Below are positions 41,660-50,823 of a stretch of DNA of 64,000 nt, in pieces. Each line of letters opens with the position of its first letter. Position 1 is the first letter of the stretch. The notes under the pieces were generated by a model. The model was not told the DNA's origin. It did not search any database and saw only the letters and a program-made list of their open reading frames with translations. Source of the stretch: Gammaproteobacteria bacterium (lineage in GTDB: Bacteria; Pseudomonadota; Gammaproteobacteria; JAADGQ01); the NCBI GenBank assembly GCA_021648145.1, contig JAKITI010000006.1:1-64000 (forward strand), written 5' to 3'. Both the position numbers and the translations under genes were made by a program.

Positions 41660-43693
41660 ATGAGTTGTAAGAATTTTACTTTTAGTAAAACAAGATTTTT
41701 TAAGTATTTATTTTTATTTTTATTTTTTCCATCTGCTGGGTTCGGTTCGGATGTCAGAATAACATCAGATAGTAACGGCATTAAAAAACCAGGCGGACAG
41801 GTGTTAACCAGCCTGAAAGATCTTGGGAATGAGACTGGTATTCGTTTTGAAAGTGCTGTAATTGGTCATGAAGAAAAACTGACTTACTCTGTTCCCCACG
41901 ACACAAAAATATCATCTGCAAGCATTCATCTTCGTTACGAAACTTCACAATTATTGAATAAAGGTTCGACTATCCTGTTGTTGGTTAACGGCTATCCGCT
42001 TGAACAGGTGCAATTGACAGATGAAAAATATCGTAGTGAATTCCAAGTCGATATTCCTGTTAATTTAATACAACCCGGCACCCTAGATATCACTATAAAA
42101 GTAACCTTACTCACTTTAGAAGAGGATTATTTGGCCTCGCATATGAACGGTGCTTTACTTTATATTGAGTCGGATTCAACACTAACCATTGGTTATCAGG
42201 GCGATATTTCATCACTACGCGATGCTTGGGTCTTGTTGCCCAAAAAAGTCATTCTAACAGTTCCGGAACGATCATTTTCCGAGGATGAATATTATGCAGT
42301 CTGGGGGATTATGGATCATCTGTACCGCCAAGGAAAAGAAATTAGCATTACGCATTACCCGGAAATTGGCCATCTCGTTTTCGGGGACAGGTCAAGACTA
42401 AAGAAACAGTTATTGCAGGAGTTGCCAGCAGCACAAGCGAAGCAGGAGGGCTTTGATTCGTTTAGAGCCCTTGATGACAGTATGATTATGTTGGTGAGTA
42501 GTCCGCTGCGTAGTGTTATTTCTATTACTAAGCCTGCTGAAGTATCGGCTTCTGCGTTAATGAATAATAGCTGGCAAAAACTTGTGGCAGGAGATCAGTA
42601 TAAAATTTTCACTACCGATTCCAGTGAAAAGTTTAATTATTCTGATGATGTCGCGTATGAAATAAGGCTTTCTGATTTTGGTATGGATACATCAACCCGT
42701 TATATTTGGGGTAATACGGAATGGGAGTTATTACTGGATCCTCTCAAAATGCCCGCGGGTACACGCCCAGCGATGTTATTTTTAGATTTGATTGTTCCGC
42801 CGTCATCCAATAAGGCGGCATTCAGCTTATATACATATTTGAATGATATCATGATCCACGCGCAGCATCTGGATGACAGTGGCGATGTGCAGCGCCTGCA
42901 AATCCCGCTGCCTGCCAGATATCAGCAGTTGTATAATAATCTGCGTATACAAATTCTGAATACAGAAGCCAGAAGTATTGACTTTCAACAGGGAGCCACT
43001 ACATTTCCGATTCAAATATTGCCTGAAAGTGCTTTGATTCTCGAACGGAATACGACTAAACCCAAACGATTTGTCGACCTTCCGGCTTATCTTGCCGATC
43101 AATTCGACTTCTATCTGCCTTCGGCTTACCTCGATAGTCCGGATGAGTCGTTGCTCTTCACAGCGGCTTTTACTGCAAATTTTCCGGTACCTTTTGCACA
43201 TCGTAAGGCCACTTTCGTTCAGCCTGGCAGTATTCTTACCCCCGCGCGTCCATTTATTGCCTTGGGTGATGTTGTGCTTTCAGAATTGAACGCGCCAGTG
43301 AGGTTTGATCAAGGTGTTATTGATATTCGGGACAGAAAGAACGAATCATTATTGCAGGTAGATAAGTTGTCAGGCATTGCAATTGCGCAGCTTGTTACCA
43401 GTAATGGCCAACACGGTTTGTGGTTACGTTCCGGTGACAATAACCCTTATCCGGATGTGCGCAGGTTGTTTCTTAACGAAGATGATGTTGCTTTTGCAGA
43501 TCGGAGTGGTTTGCTGTTCAGCCTGAATAGCACAGAGCCCACTCTGGCCAGGGTGCATTACCCGACAGCTCGCAACTGGCTGGTAACCGTCAGTGAATAC
43601 CGTTTCTGGATAATGGTTTTTGTATGGCTGATTTTGACATTGGGTATTGTTTATTTATTCAGACGCCGCCGTCAACATCAGAATAATACCTAG
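41660..43693 (+). CDS. BcsB-like subunit of a glycan synthase
   Basis: 678 residues. Signal peptide (residues about 12-33), a large periplasmic region with beta-sandwich-like segments (LTYSVPHDTKISSASIHLRY, LEEDYLASHMNGALLYIESD), and one C-terminal membrane helix near 650-670 ending in RRRRQ. This layout and the segment ILLLVNGYPL...LIQPGTLDI near 95-135 match BcsB, which holds cellulose synthase BcsA and guides the chain through the periplasm. I chose ATG 41660 since it gives a proper signal peptide. It leads the seven-gene operon; a 265-bp AT-rich gap separates it from the divergent glycosidase gene. Confidence 0.8.
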   Translation: MSCKNFTFSKTRFFKYLFLFLFFPSAGFGSDVRITSDSNGIKKPGGQVLTSLKDLGNETGIRFESAVIGHEEKLTYSVPHDTKISSASIHLRYETSQLLNKGSTILLLVNGYPLEQVQLTDEKYRSEFQVDIPVNLIQPGTLDITIKVTLLTLEEDYLASHMNGALLYIESDSTLTIGYQGDISSLRDAWVLLPKKVILTVPERSFSEDEYYAVWGIMDHLYRQGKEISITHYPEIGHLVFGDRSRLKKQLLQELPAAQAKQEGFDSFRALDDSMIMLVSSPLRSVISITKPAEVSASALMNNSWQKLVAGDQYKIFTTDSSEKFNYSDDVAYEIRLSDFGMDTSTRYIWGNTEWELLLDPLKMPAGTRPAMLFLDLIVPPSSNKAAFSLYTYLNDIMIHAQHLDDSGDVQRLQIPLPARYQQLYNNLRIQILNTEARSIDFQQGATTFPIQILPESALILERNTTKPKRFVDLPAYLADQFDFYLPSAYLDSPDESLLFTAAFTANFPVPFAHRKATFVQPGSILTPARPFIALGDVVLSELNAPVRFDQGVIDIRDRKNESLLQVDKLSGIAIAQLVTSNGQHGLWLRSGDNNPYPDVRRLFLNEDDVAFADRSGLLFSLNSTEPTLARVHYPTARNWLVTVSEYRFWIMVFVWLILTLGIVYLFRRRRQHQNNT

Positions 43694-43718
43694 CAGTGTT
43701 GGTGAGGCGATAAAGTTA

Positions 43719-45620
43719 ATGGATGACTCCACAGTTTTTAAGAAAAATGCAGTAGGTGATGTCACTCTTATTGGGGCGTTGCTGGTTGATCGTGGGCTAC
43801 TTCAGCAGAAGCAGCTGGATACAGCACTTGAACTACAAGGAAAATGGGGTACACGCCTAGGCGATATCTTGCTATCCAAGGGCTGGGTACGTGCTCAGGA
43901 TTTTTATTTCACGCTGGCTATTCAGTATCGAAAACCATTTGTTGATCTTTTTAAAGAACGTCCAGATAAAAGTTTGTGGAAAAATGAAGAGCTAACTCGT
44001 TATACGGGATTACTTCTGCTGCCTTTACGTAAAACGGATGGGCGTACCTTGTTTGCCGTGGCAGACCCGACACCAGCGGTGTTTGAGTATATGGATGAGC
44101 ATAGCGATGGTTTGTATGATTATGTCATAACGTCCAAATTTGACATTATATGGTCGGCGCAAAACGAGGCGGACAATCATTTTAGTGACCGGGCGGTGAA
44201 TGAACTCGCTCGGCAACAACCAGTGAATTCAGCCAGCGAAGTATTTACCCGTGCACAGTTGCTTTGGATGTATGGTGTATTATCCGTGATTATTGTATCT
44301 GCCGCACTTTGGCCGATTACTACTCTGATTCTGATTAACCTGTTCATTAGTGTTTTTATGCTGTTGAATTTTGGTTTGCGCATGTTGTTTGCCTGGGTCG
44401 GCAGTCATACAAAAATTGATGTTAAGGTTACTGACGAAGAAGTCCGTGCGCTTGATGACCGTGACTTGCCTTTTTATACGGTTCTTGTTCCTATGTACAA
44501 GGAACCAAGTGTGTTGCCCATTATTACCGAATCATTGAGAAATATTGACTATCCACTTTCAAAGTTAGATATCAAACTGATACTTGAAGACGATGATGAG
44601 GAAACGATTGCTGCAGCTAAGAAACTTAATCTGGAAAGTATTTTCGAAATTATTCGTGTTCCGGTTTCGTTGCCGAAAACCAAGCCGAAGGCCTGTAACT
44701 ATGCGTTGAGCTTTGCGCGCGGCGAGTTGGTCACGATTTATGATGCCGAGGACAAGCCTGAGCGTGATCAGTTAAAAAAAGCGGTTATCGCTTTTCGTAA
44801 GGCACCGAAAAATACTGCTGTAATTCAGGCACGTCTTAATTATTTTAATGCCAATGAAAATTGGCTTACACGTATGTTTACACTGGAGTATTCCCTCTGG
44901 TTTGATTTTTATTTACCCGCACTTGAAGCACTGAAAATACCGATACCTCTGGGCGGCACCTCAAATCACTTCAAACTTGATATTCTGAAAAGTGTTAACG
45001 CATGGGATCCTTATAATGTTACTGAAGATGCCGACTTGGGTGTTCGTCTGACACAGCTAAATTACCATGTAGGTGTGGTTAACTCGACAACTTATGAAGA
45101 AGCTACGAATCAGTTTGGTAACTGGATACGGCAACGTTCACGCTGGATTAAAGGTTATATGCAAACCTACCTTGTGCATATGCGTCACCCCATACGTTTG
45201 TATAAATCACTGGGGCATGTTGGCTTCTGGGGCTTCCAGTTTTTTATCGGTGGCGCTGTTCTCAGTTGTTTGTTGGCACCTGTTCTCTATGTAACGTACT
45301 TTACCTGGCTGTATACTCAAACCAATGCAATGGATGCCATCTTTCCATCCATTGTGCTGTATGCCAGCCTATTCAGCTTGTTGCTGGGTAATGGGCTATT
45401 GATTTACCTGTCAACACTGTGTGTATTTAAACGTCATTTGTACCACCTCATACCTTGGGCGCTGACAGTCCCGGTTTATTGGTTGATGATGTCGATTGCT
45501 GCCTATAAAGCACTTTGGCAGCTCATCCATAAACCTTTCTACTGGGAAAAAACCACTCATGGCTTGACTAGCTTTTTGCATGCTGATCCGCGTAAAAAAA
45601 ATAACCAGGCCGATACATAA
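43719..45620 (+). CDS. Processive GT2 glycosyltransferase with N-terminal MshEN (c-di-GMP-binding) domain
   Basis: 633 residues. Residues 17-40 and 46-69 each fit the 24-residue MshEN pattern RLGxxLx10LxxxLxxQ (first copy begins LIG; second has Phe for one Leu) with exactly five residues between, as in c-di-GMP-binding MshE. Two helices (about 183-226) follow. The GT2 domain holds LILEDDDEE near 290, IYDAEDKP near 341, VTEDADLG near 435 and RQRSRWIKG near 472, the D, DxD, TED and QxxRW motifs of processive synthases. Four or so C-terminal helices would form the export channel. Start ATG 43719 is preceded by GAGG. BcsA-like, but with MshEN in place of PilZ. Confidence 0.9.
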   Translation: MDDSTVFKKNAVGDVTLIGALLVDRGLLQQKQLDTALELQGKWGTRLGDILLSKGWVRAQDFYFTLAIQYRKPFVDLFKERPDKSLWKNEELTRYTGLLLLPLRKTDGRTLFAVADPTPAVFEYMDEHSDGLYDYVITSKFDIIWSAQNEADNHFSDRAVNELARQQPVNSASEVFTRAQLLWMYGVLSVIIVSAALWPITTLILINLFISVFMLLNFGLRMLFAWVGSHTKIDVKVTDEEVRALDDRDLPFYTVLVPMYKEPSVLPIITESLRNIDYPLSKLDIKLILEDDDEETIAAAKKLNLESIFEIIRVPVSLPKTKPKACNYALSFARGELVTIYDAEDKPERDQLKKAVIAFRKAPKNTAVIQARLNYFNANENWLTRMFTLEYSLWFDFYLPALEALKIPIPLGGTSNHFKLDILKSVNAWDPYNVTEDADLGVRLTQLNYHVGVVNSTTYEEATNQFGNWIRQRSRWIKGYMQTYLVHMRHPIRLYKSLGHVGFWGFQFFIGGAVLSCLLAPVLYVTYFTWLYTQTNAMDAIFPSIVLYASLFSLLLGNGLLIYLSTLCVFKRHLYHLIPWALTVPVYWLMMSIAAYKALWQLIHKPFYWEKTTHGLTSFLHADPRKKNNQADT

Positions 45621-47107
45621 TGGTAAGTAGACAGACAGCTGATTTTGTTTGGTTGCTGCTGCTTGGAGTTTTGTTAGTCGTTCTCTGTGCCTGGCTGACA
45701 GGGAACAATTTCAATAGTGAAGTGGCATTACGGGACTGGGTAAAAGTTATCGGTGTTTTAGATGCAGATGAGTTCCGTCTTGAACACCTTGGATTGAATA
45801 CACCTCATTTGCCTTTGTATTTATTGATGCCTTTTGCTTGGTTGTTGGAAAATTCACTGGGGATCGTGCCTTACCTGTTGTCCAGCCTGTTAATTGCATT
45901 GTTACTGACGATCTGGAATCACCAATTACGCCATACAGAACTTGTATTATGGCAACGTACCCTGTTGCTTATGCTGATATTGTTACAGGTTCCTCTTTTG
46001 TGGGCAGCGACCACTGGCGGACATATTGCACTCACTCTTTTAGTCTTTTATTTTGTATGCCAAGCTTGTTTACGAATGAATTTTCAGGCAGATCTACGTT
46101 CTTTTATTATGCTGGGTTTGTCGTTGGGCTTGTTGTTTTTTGTTGATGCAATGGCGTTGTTTATATTTATCGCCTTGTTTCCTTTTTTTGCAGTAATCGC
46201 ACCACAGCGCATTTTTCGGGAAGCGCCCTTAAGTATGTATATTGTTATTGCGATTCCGCTGGGTGTAGCTGTCATTACATGGGGTTATCTTGGCTGGATC
46301 TTTGAAGGAAGAGTAAGCAACTTTATCTATCAACCAGGCTCTACATTTCTCGGAGCCTGGCAGCATGCCGCTGATTCACCTTGGCTGATTCGGTATGGTG
46401 GTCAATGGTTTGCATCACTAGGTGCTGCTTTTATGCTGTTGCTGGTTTATTTTCCCGTTGTTTTTCTGCTGTTGGGACTAGTCGCAAAACGCAAAAATCA
46501 TTTAAAGATAAGTTTGACACTGATATTGGTTCCGCTGATTGCCATTACTTTTGCGACCAGCAAATTCTACCTTGAACGTCCCATTGATATGTTGGCACTG
46601 GTTATAGTTGGTATTATGGTGCAGTTGAGCATTATCCAAATTCGGAAAGGCTGGAAGTTTTCGGCTGTTGTGCTCCTGCTCGTCGCAGGTGGTGTGTCAG
46701 GTTGGTACAATTTTCTACAGATGTCAGACCCTGCCGTACATGACTGGCGAAAGGCGCTTTTTGCTAGCCTGGATAATACACATGCGGCAGATATAGCGCT
46801 GGGACAGTTCTTATCCCGTCATCGTGGTGAGACGCTTATCGATGATTTTACAGCCTATCGTGTTATTGCTGCTCGTGGCGATGCCGAAAATATAGCATTG
46901 CCTAGGTCAGACTTATTCAAGTTACAAGTTCGCAGGCAGGTGCCTGATATAACCTATATTGTAGTGCCAGACCCTCGTGTGGGCCAAGGTGGTTGGGATC
47001 GCATCAATAAACATTTTCCTGACTTATATGCCTCGGGCATGAAAAACTACCAGCAGGTTTATGATAATCAGGGTTGGCGGGTATTCAAGCATGTCACTGA
47101 CCGATAA
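45620..47107 (+). CDS. Polytopic membrane protein, GT-C glycosyltransferase-like
   Basis: 495 residues with about eleven hydrophobic segments up to residue 370, followed by a soluble periplasmic-type tail of about 120 residues. After the first helix, a loop with acidic residues (VLDADEFRLEHLGLNTPHLP) resembles the catalytic first loop of GT39/GT83-type GT-C enzymes, which use lipid-linked sugars. The start overlaps the stop of the synthase gene (TAATG). It may decorate the polymer in the periplasm. Family assignment is by topology, so it is uncertain. Confidence 0.65.
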   Translation: MVSRQTADFVWLLLLGVLLVVLCAWLTGNNFNSEVALRDWVKVIGVLDADEFRLEHLGLNTPHLPLYLLMPFAWLLENSLGIVPYLLSSLLIALLLTIWNHQLRHTELVLWQRTLLLMLILLQVPLLWAATTGGHIALTLLVFYFVCQACLRMNFQADLRSFIMLGLSLGLLFFVDAMALFIFIALFPFFAVIAPQRIFREAPLSMYIVIAIPLGVAVITWGYLGWIFEGRVSNFIYQPGSTFLGAWQHAADSPWLIRYGGQWFASLGAAFMLLLVYFPVVFLLLGLVAKRKNHLKISLTLILVPLIAITFATSKFYLERPIDMLALVIVGIMVQLSIIQIRKGWKFSAVVLLLVAGGVSGWYNFLQMSDPAVHDWRKALFASLDNTHAADIALGQFLSRHRGETLIDDFTAYRVIAARGDAENIALPRSDLFKLQVRRQVPDITYIVVPDPRVGQGGWDRINKHFPDLYASGMKNYQQVYDNQGWRVFKHVTDR

Positions 47108-48161
47108 ATTGCATAGTCTACCGCTGTTATGGGTATGTGCGCTGCTGTTAATCACTCAAAGCGTCGATGCAAGCTCAAGCTGTTCGTCACCTATCCTTCG
47201 AGGATTTACTGTCTTGCAGGACAGCCAGACTGCACTGAATTCCCCACAGTTCTGCCAGTCGCTTCAAAAACTTCAACAAACTGGTGCTAACTCTGTCGTC
47301 TTTGTCCCTTTTATGAAGCAGGAGAGTGTGCAAACAACGAGCCTGTTTTTGGCCGAAAATGTATCTGATGAACAATTGATAGCGGGAATACGTGAAGCAA
47401 AGCGCCAGAAATTGCATGTTGTGGTCAAACCACAGTTGTTAGTCAACGGCTCTTGGGCTGGACGAATTAAGTTGAAGACAAATTCGGACGAGCAAGCATG
47501 GTTCAAACGCTATATTGAACATTTAATTCACTATGCCAAGATAGCTGAGACGAATAAGGCTGATGCTTTTGTGATTGGTACTGAAATGAAACGCTTGAGA
47601 AAGAGCCAATATTGGCCAGATGCTATTCAGACTGTACGCCGCCACTTTAGTAGACATATCACTTATGCTGCTCATGGCATAGATGGTGTTGCCGAGTTCC
47701 CATATTGGAATTTACTGGATAGCATCGGTGTTACGTTGTACCCAGCATTCCCGAAAAAAGCCAGTGCTGGAGAGGTGCGTGCGGTCATTGATCAGCATAT
47801 TGATGAGCTTGGGGAAACAATCAAAAAGCAGGGTGGCAAAGCGGCTTGGATACTTGAAATAGGTACGCCATCCGCTGAAGGATGGGAGCAATACCCTTGG
47901 GACTGGCGGAAATTACGTGATGAAAAGCCACGGGCAAACAGTCAAATGCAAGCTGCCATCATGAAAGAGTGGCTGGAGTCTGTTGATAGATCATGGATTG
48001 AAGGGGTCTGGGTATGGAAATGGAGAAGTTCACCACAAGCCGGGGGCGAAGACGATTCGGGTTATACAGTACAAAACAAACCAACACAACTGATTATTAA
48101 GGCAGCCTGGCAGTGTAGTGCGCTGATTCCAAATCAAGAGCCGAATTTATGCAAAAATTAG
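47091..48161 (+). CDS. Secreted GH113-like glycoside hydrolase
   Basis: 356 residues. Signal peptide (LLWVCALLLITQSVDA), then a TIM-barrel domain: RGFTVLQDSQ at the first strand, VVVKPQLLVNGSWAGRI near 115-130, acid/base Glu in FVIGTEMKRL near 164, DSIGVTLYPAF near 205 and nucleophile Glu in WILEIGTPSAEGW near 256. These match GH113 (beta-mannanase-type and related hydrolases). ATG 47091 is chosen, giving a compact signal peptide and a 17-bp overlap with the upstream gene; ATG 47061 is possible. It probably trims or cuts the nascent glycan, like BcsZ in cellulose systems. Confidence 0.78.
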   Translation: MSLTDKLHSLPLLWVCALLLITQSVDASSSCSSPILRGFTVLQDSQTALNSPQFCQSLQKLQQTGANSVVFVPFMKQESVQTTSLFLAENVSDEQLIAGIREAKRQKLHVVVKPQLLVNGSWAGRIKLKTNSDEQAWFKRYIEHLIHYAKIAETNKADAFVIGTEMKRLRKSQYWPDAIQTVRRHFSRHITYAAHGIDGVAEFPYWNLLDSIGVTLYPAFPKKASAGEVRAVIDQHIDELGETIKKQGGKAAWILEIGTPSAEGWEQYPWDWRKLRDEKPRANSQMQAAIMKEWLESVDRSWIEGVWVWKWRSSPQAGGEDDSGYTVQNKPTQLIIKAAWQCSALIPNQEPNLCKN

Positions 48162-48994
48162 TTCATCGAAGGTTTTTTAAACAGAGCTTATTCGGCGTGG
48201 TGACGCTGATCTGTGCAAGTATCGTACAGGCAGCTAGTCCCTGGATGCGCTCTGAAACAGAAAAGTATTACTGGGCTGGTATCAGCTATTCAACAGGAGA
48301 TCAACGTTGGGATGACAATAGCGACTTAAAAAAAGCCGGTTGTCGGAACAGTGATTTGTATATGCATCACAAATTCGAATACGGGTATAGCTATTATCAT
48401 ACTCTAATTGCAGGATTAAGCGTAGCTTCCGCTAACTGTGGCGATGATAACCTGACTGGCGTTGGTGATCTAACGCTGGGTATTCGTGGGCGGCTGGATA
48501 AATATACCAATGGCAAAAGCTGGGAAATCACGATGATCATCCCAACAGGGTATGAGCGGGATAATTCATCGCGTCTGGGTAATGGCCGCTTTGGTATCGA
48601 GGGTGGTGTCGCCTGGTTATTCAGGAGTAAGAATAGAGGGGTTCCCAGCCCTTTGTCTTGGCAGGGTGGAACCTCAATTCGCCTTTGGCAAGGGCCGCCC
48701 GCTGATCAATTCCTCAGTTATTTATCGGTACAGCGACAGATTACAACAGTCGGCAAGATTGGTTTGCGTATCAGCGGTGATTTTTCCTTCCAAAATGAAT
48801 CGCCTGAAAAAACAAAGTTCGAAAACCGTACTCGCTTGACGGATTTCGATAAGGTAAGAGCCGCAATCTCATGGTCTAGTCGTATCAATGCACGTTGGTC
48901 CTATCAAACAAGTGTCGGCCATGTTCTTTGGGGTAGAAATGTAACTAACAACCTGACTATTGGTGTCAATATCAGTCATGACTGGAGCCGATGA
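48149..48994 (+). CDS. Outer-membrane beta-barrel protein, function unknown
   Basis: 281 residues. Signal peptide ending VQA, then alternating polar/aromatic strands throughout (YYWAGISYSTGDQRW, HHKFEYGYSYYHTLIAGLS, VGDLTLGIRGRLDKY, WEITMIIPTGYE, NNLTIGVNISHDW), with an aromatic C-terminal strand (SHDWSR). The pattern implies about 12 strands, too few for a BcsC-sized channel and without TPR repeats. It may be the outer-membrane exit or an assembly factor for the glycan. It overlaps the upstream gene by 13 bp and the next by ATGA. Confidence 0.7.
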   Translation: MQKLVHRRFFKQSLFGVVTLICASIVQAASPWMRSETEKYYWAGISYSTGDQRWDDNSDLKKAGCRNSDLYMHHKFEYGYSYYHTLIAGLSVASANCGDDNLTGVGDLTLGIRGRLDKYTNGKSWEITMIIPTGYERDNSSRLGNGRFGIEGGVAWLFRSKNRGVPSPLSWQGGTSIRLWQGPPADQFLSYLSVQRQITTVGKIGLRISGDFSFQNESPEKTKFENRTRLTDFDKVRAAISWSSRINARWSYQTSVGHVLWGRNVTNNLTIGVNISHDWSR

Positions 48995-50823
48995 AACCTA
49001 TGACATTACCGATGAATTTTATTTGCCGAAACATCTGGATTCTTATGTTATCTAGAGTATTTGTGCTGTTTTTTTTGAGTGCCACAATTCATGCCGGTGA
49101 AGAAGGGGTTATAGCAGAAGAAAATCGAACTAAAAACGTTGAAGAACAAACGAATTTATCGCCAATTAATATTGGCACCATACACTTAAAAATGCGGCCT
49201 GTTGATGCAGAGGTTCTTTTTCGCAAAGACCCGCACGACACTTCCTCATTTTCAGTTAGCATCAAGGATAATGATGGGAAACTATTGAAAGGGCGAGCCA
49301 AGGTGTCAGGCAGTTTTACCCGCCGGTTTCCCAAAAAAAATATTTTAATAAAACTCGATGGCGAACAGCAGTGGCAAGGTCAACGAAAAATATCCCTTGA
49401 TGCCATGGCAACCGATGGCTCAATGCAACGGGAAGGGCTTGTCTGGCAGCTGGCCCATGCATTGGGTATGCCAGGCCCCAAGCTTCAATATGTGCGTGTC
49501 TATATCAATGATCGCTACAAGGGGTTGTTTATGCATACCGAATGGATTGATACTGGGGTTATGGAACGCTATAAATTGGGTGCCGACGGGCAGTTTTTCC
49601 ATCCCTCCGATTCAAAGTTTTGTGGTGATTTCCTATTACATAAAAAAAGATCTCTGAAAGACTGTTGGCTCAAACTTTCGCCACGGGACTCGGACTTCTC
49701 TCCTTTGCAGGTGCTTTCAGAAAAAATTTCTCAAACACCGATTGCAGAATTTCATGAGTTCCTCGAAACACATTTTGATATTGATTCTGTCATCAACTGG
49801 CTAGCACTCAATGTGCTTACCAGTAATGGTGATACTTATAACAAAAATTATTTTCTTTATCAGTCAACTGTTAGCGGAAAATGGGTGGTGATTCCCTGGG
49901 ATTATGACCTGTCTTTCGGACGCAATTGGGATGCTTATCTGCCGTTTCCCAAAGATATTCTGAATGATAACTTTCAGTATTTTTACCCCCCTGAGCTGGG
50001 TGCACCGAACCCATTAAAAGAAAAAACATTACGCAACCCCGTGCTTAATAAACTTTTTACTGAGCGAATGCTTCATTTGCTTGGTGAAGAACGGCATGGG
50101 CCAGAAGCGACATTTGCTTGGTTTAGCCCTCAAGCCATGCATGAACGCATCAATAATACTGCCGTCAAATTGCAACCTGAGCGCATTGATGACCCTTATC
50201 TCAAAGGCAGTGTGATTGATTTTTCGCAAGAAACAGAAAGCCTTTGGCATTACGTGCAGCGACGACATGCTTATTTGCGTGAAATTTTTATGGGTTCCGT
50301 GCCTTGGAACTCAGAACTTGCCATCTGGAATCCGGCCGATGCACCACCACGTCCACCGTTGAGCATCAGTTTATTTGCCAGCCAGGAAGTCCCCAATAAT
50401 GGACAATATTCGACAATTGCAGCACCAGCTTATGGATACCTGCTGGCTGCGATAAAACTGAAAGATAGTAACGGGATGGCTAAATTTAGCGTTGAATCTG
50501 AAATAAAGCACACACCCACCATTATTCCACCTGGCTATGATTCCTCCGCCTGTATCCAGCGCAACTGGTTTGTAACATTACGGACACCGTTCAAATCACG
50601 GGTCATAGATTTGCAATTGGATTATTTACAGGAAGATTCAAAACGACAGGAATTGGGAAGCGGTGGTACTGAACAAAACCTTAAACTTTGGGTGCTGGAT
50701 GGTCAAAATTGGTACATGCTCACGATGCATGTTAATCCATTATCCAATGTGATCAGTGTCAACAACATGACAATCCACCCTTTGCAAATGTTGCATTTTG
50801 TTGCCTGTTCGGAAAATAAATGA
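48991..50823 (+). CDS. Secreted CotH-type kinase-like protein
   Basis: 610 residues. Signal peptide (FVLFFLSATIHA), then a CotH domain from about residue 60 to 430: KGRAKVSGSFTRRFPKKN near 95-112, YVRVYINDRYKGLFMHTEWID near 165-185, NGDTYNKNYFLY near 280 with the predicted catalytic Asp, and VIPWDYDLSFG near 300-310 with the metal-binding Asp. CotH kinases are atypical kinases that phosphorylate spore-coat proteins in Bacillus. A C-terminal region (about 440-610) looks like a beta-rich binding domain. The protein is exported, so it would need ATP outside the cytoplasm. Coupled by ATGA overlaps on both sides. Confidence 0.85.
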   Translation: MKPMTLPMNFICRNIWILMLSRVFVLFFLSATIHAGEEGVIAEENRTKNVEEQTNLSPINIGTIHLKMRPVDAEVLFRKDPHDTSSFSVSIKDNDGKLLKGRAKVSGSFTRRFPKKNILIKLDGEQQWQGQRKISLDAMATDGSMQREGLVWQLAHALGMPGPKLQYVRVYINDRYKGLFMHTEWIDTGVMERYKLGADGQFFHPSDSKFCGDFLLHKKRSLKDCWLKLSPRDSDFSPLQVLSEKISQTPIAEFHEFLETHFDIDSVINWLALNVLTSNGDTYNKNYFLYQSTVSGKWVVIPWDYDLSFGRNWDAYLPFPKDILNDNFQYFYPPELGAPNPLKEKTLRNPVLNKLFTERMLHLLGEERHGPEATFAWFSPQAMHERINNTAVKLQPERIDDPYLKGSVIDFSQETESLWHYVQRRHAYLREIFMGSVPWNSELAIWNPADAPPRPPLSISLFASQEVPNNGQYSTIAAPAYGYLLAAIKLKDSNGMAKFSVESEIKHTPTIIPPGYDSSACIQRNWFVTLRTPFKSRVIDLQLDYLQEDSKRQELGSGGTEQNLKLWVLDGQNWYMLTMHVNPLSNVISVNNMTIHPLQMLHFVACSENK

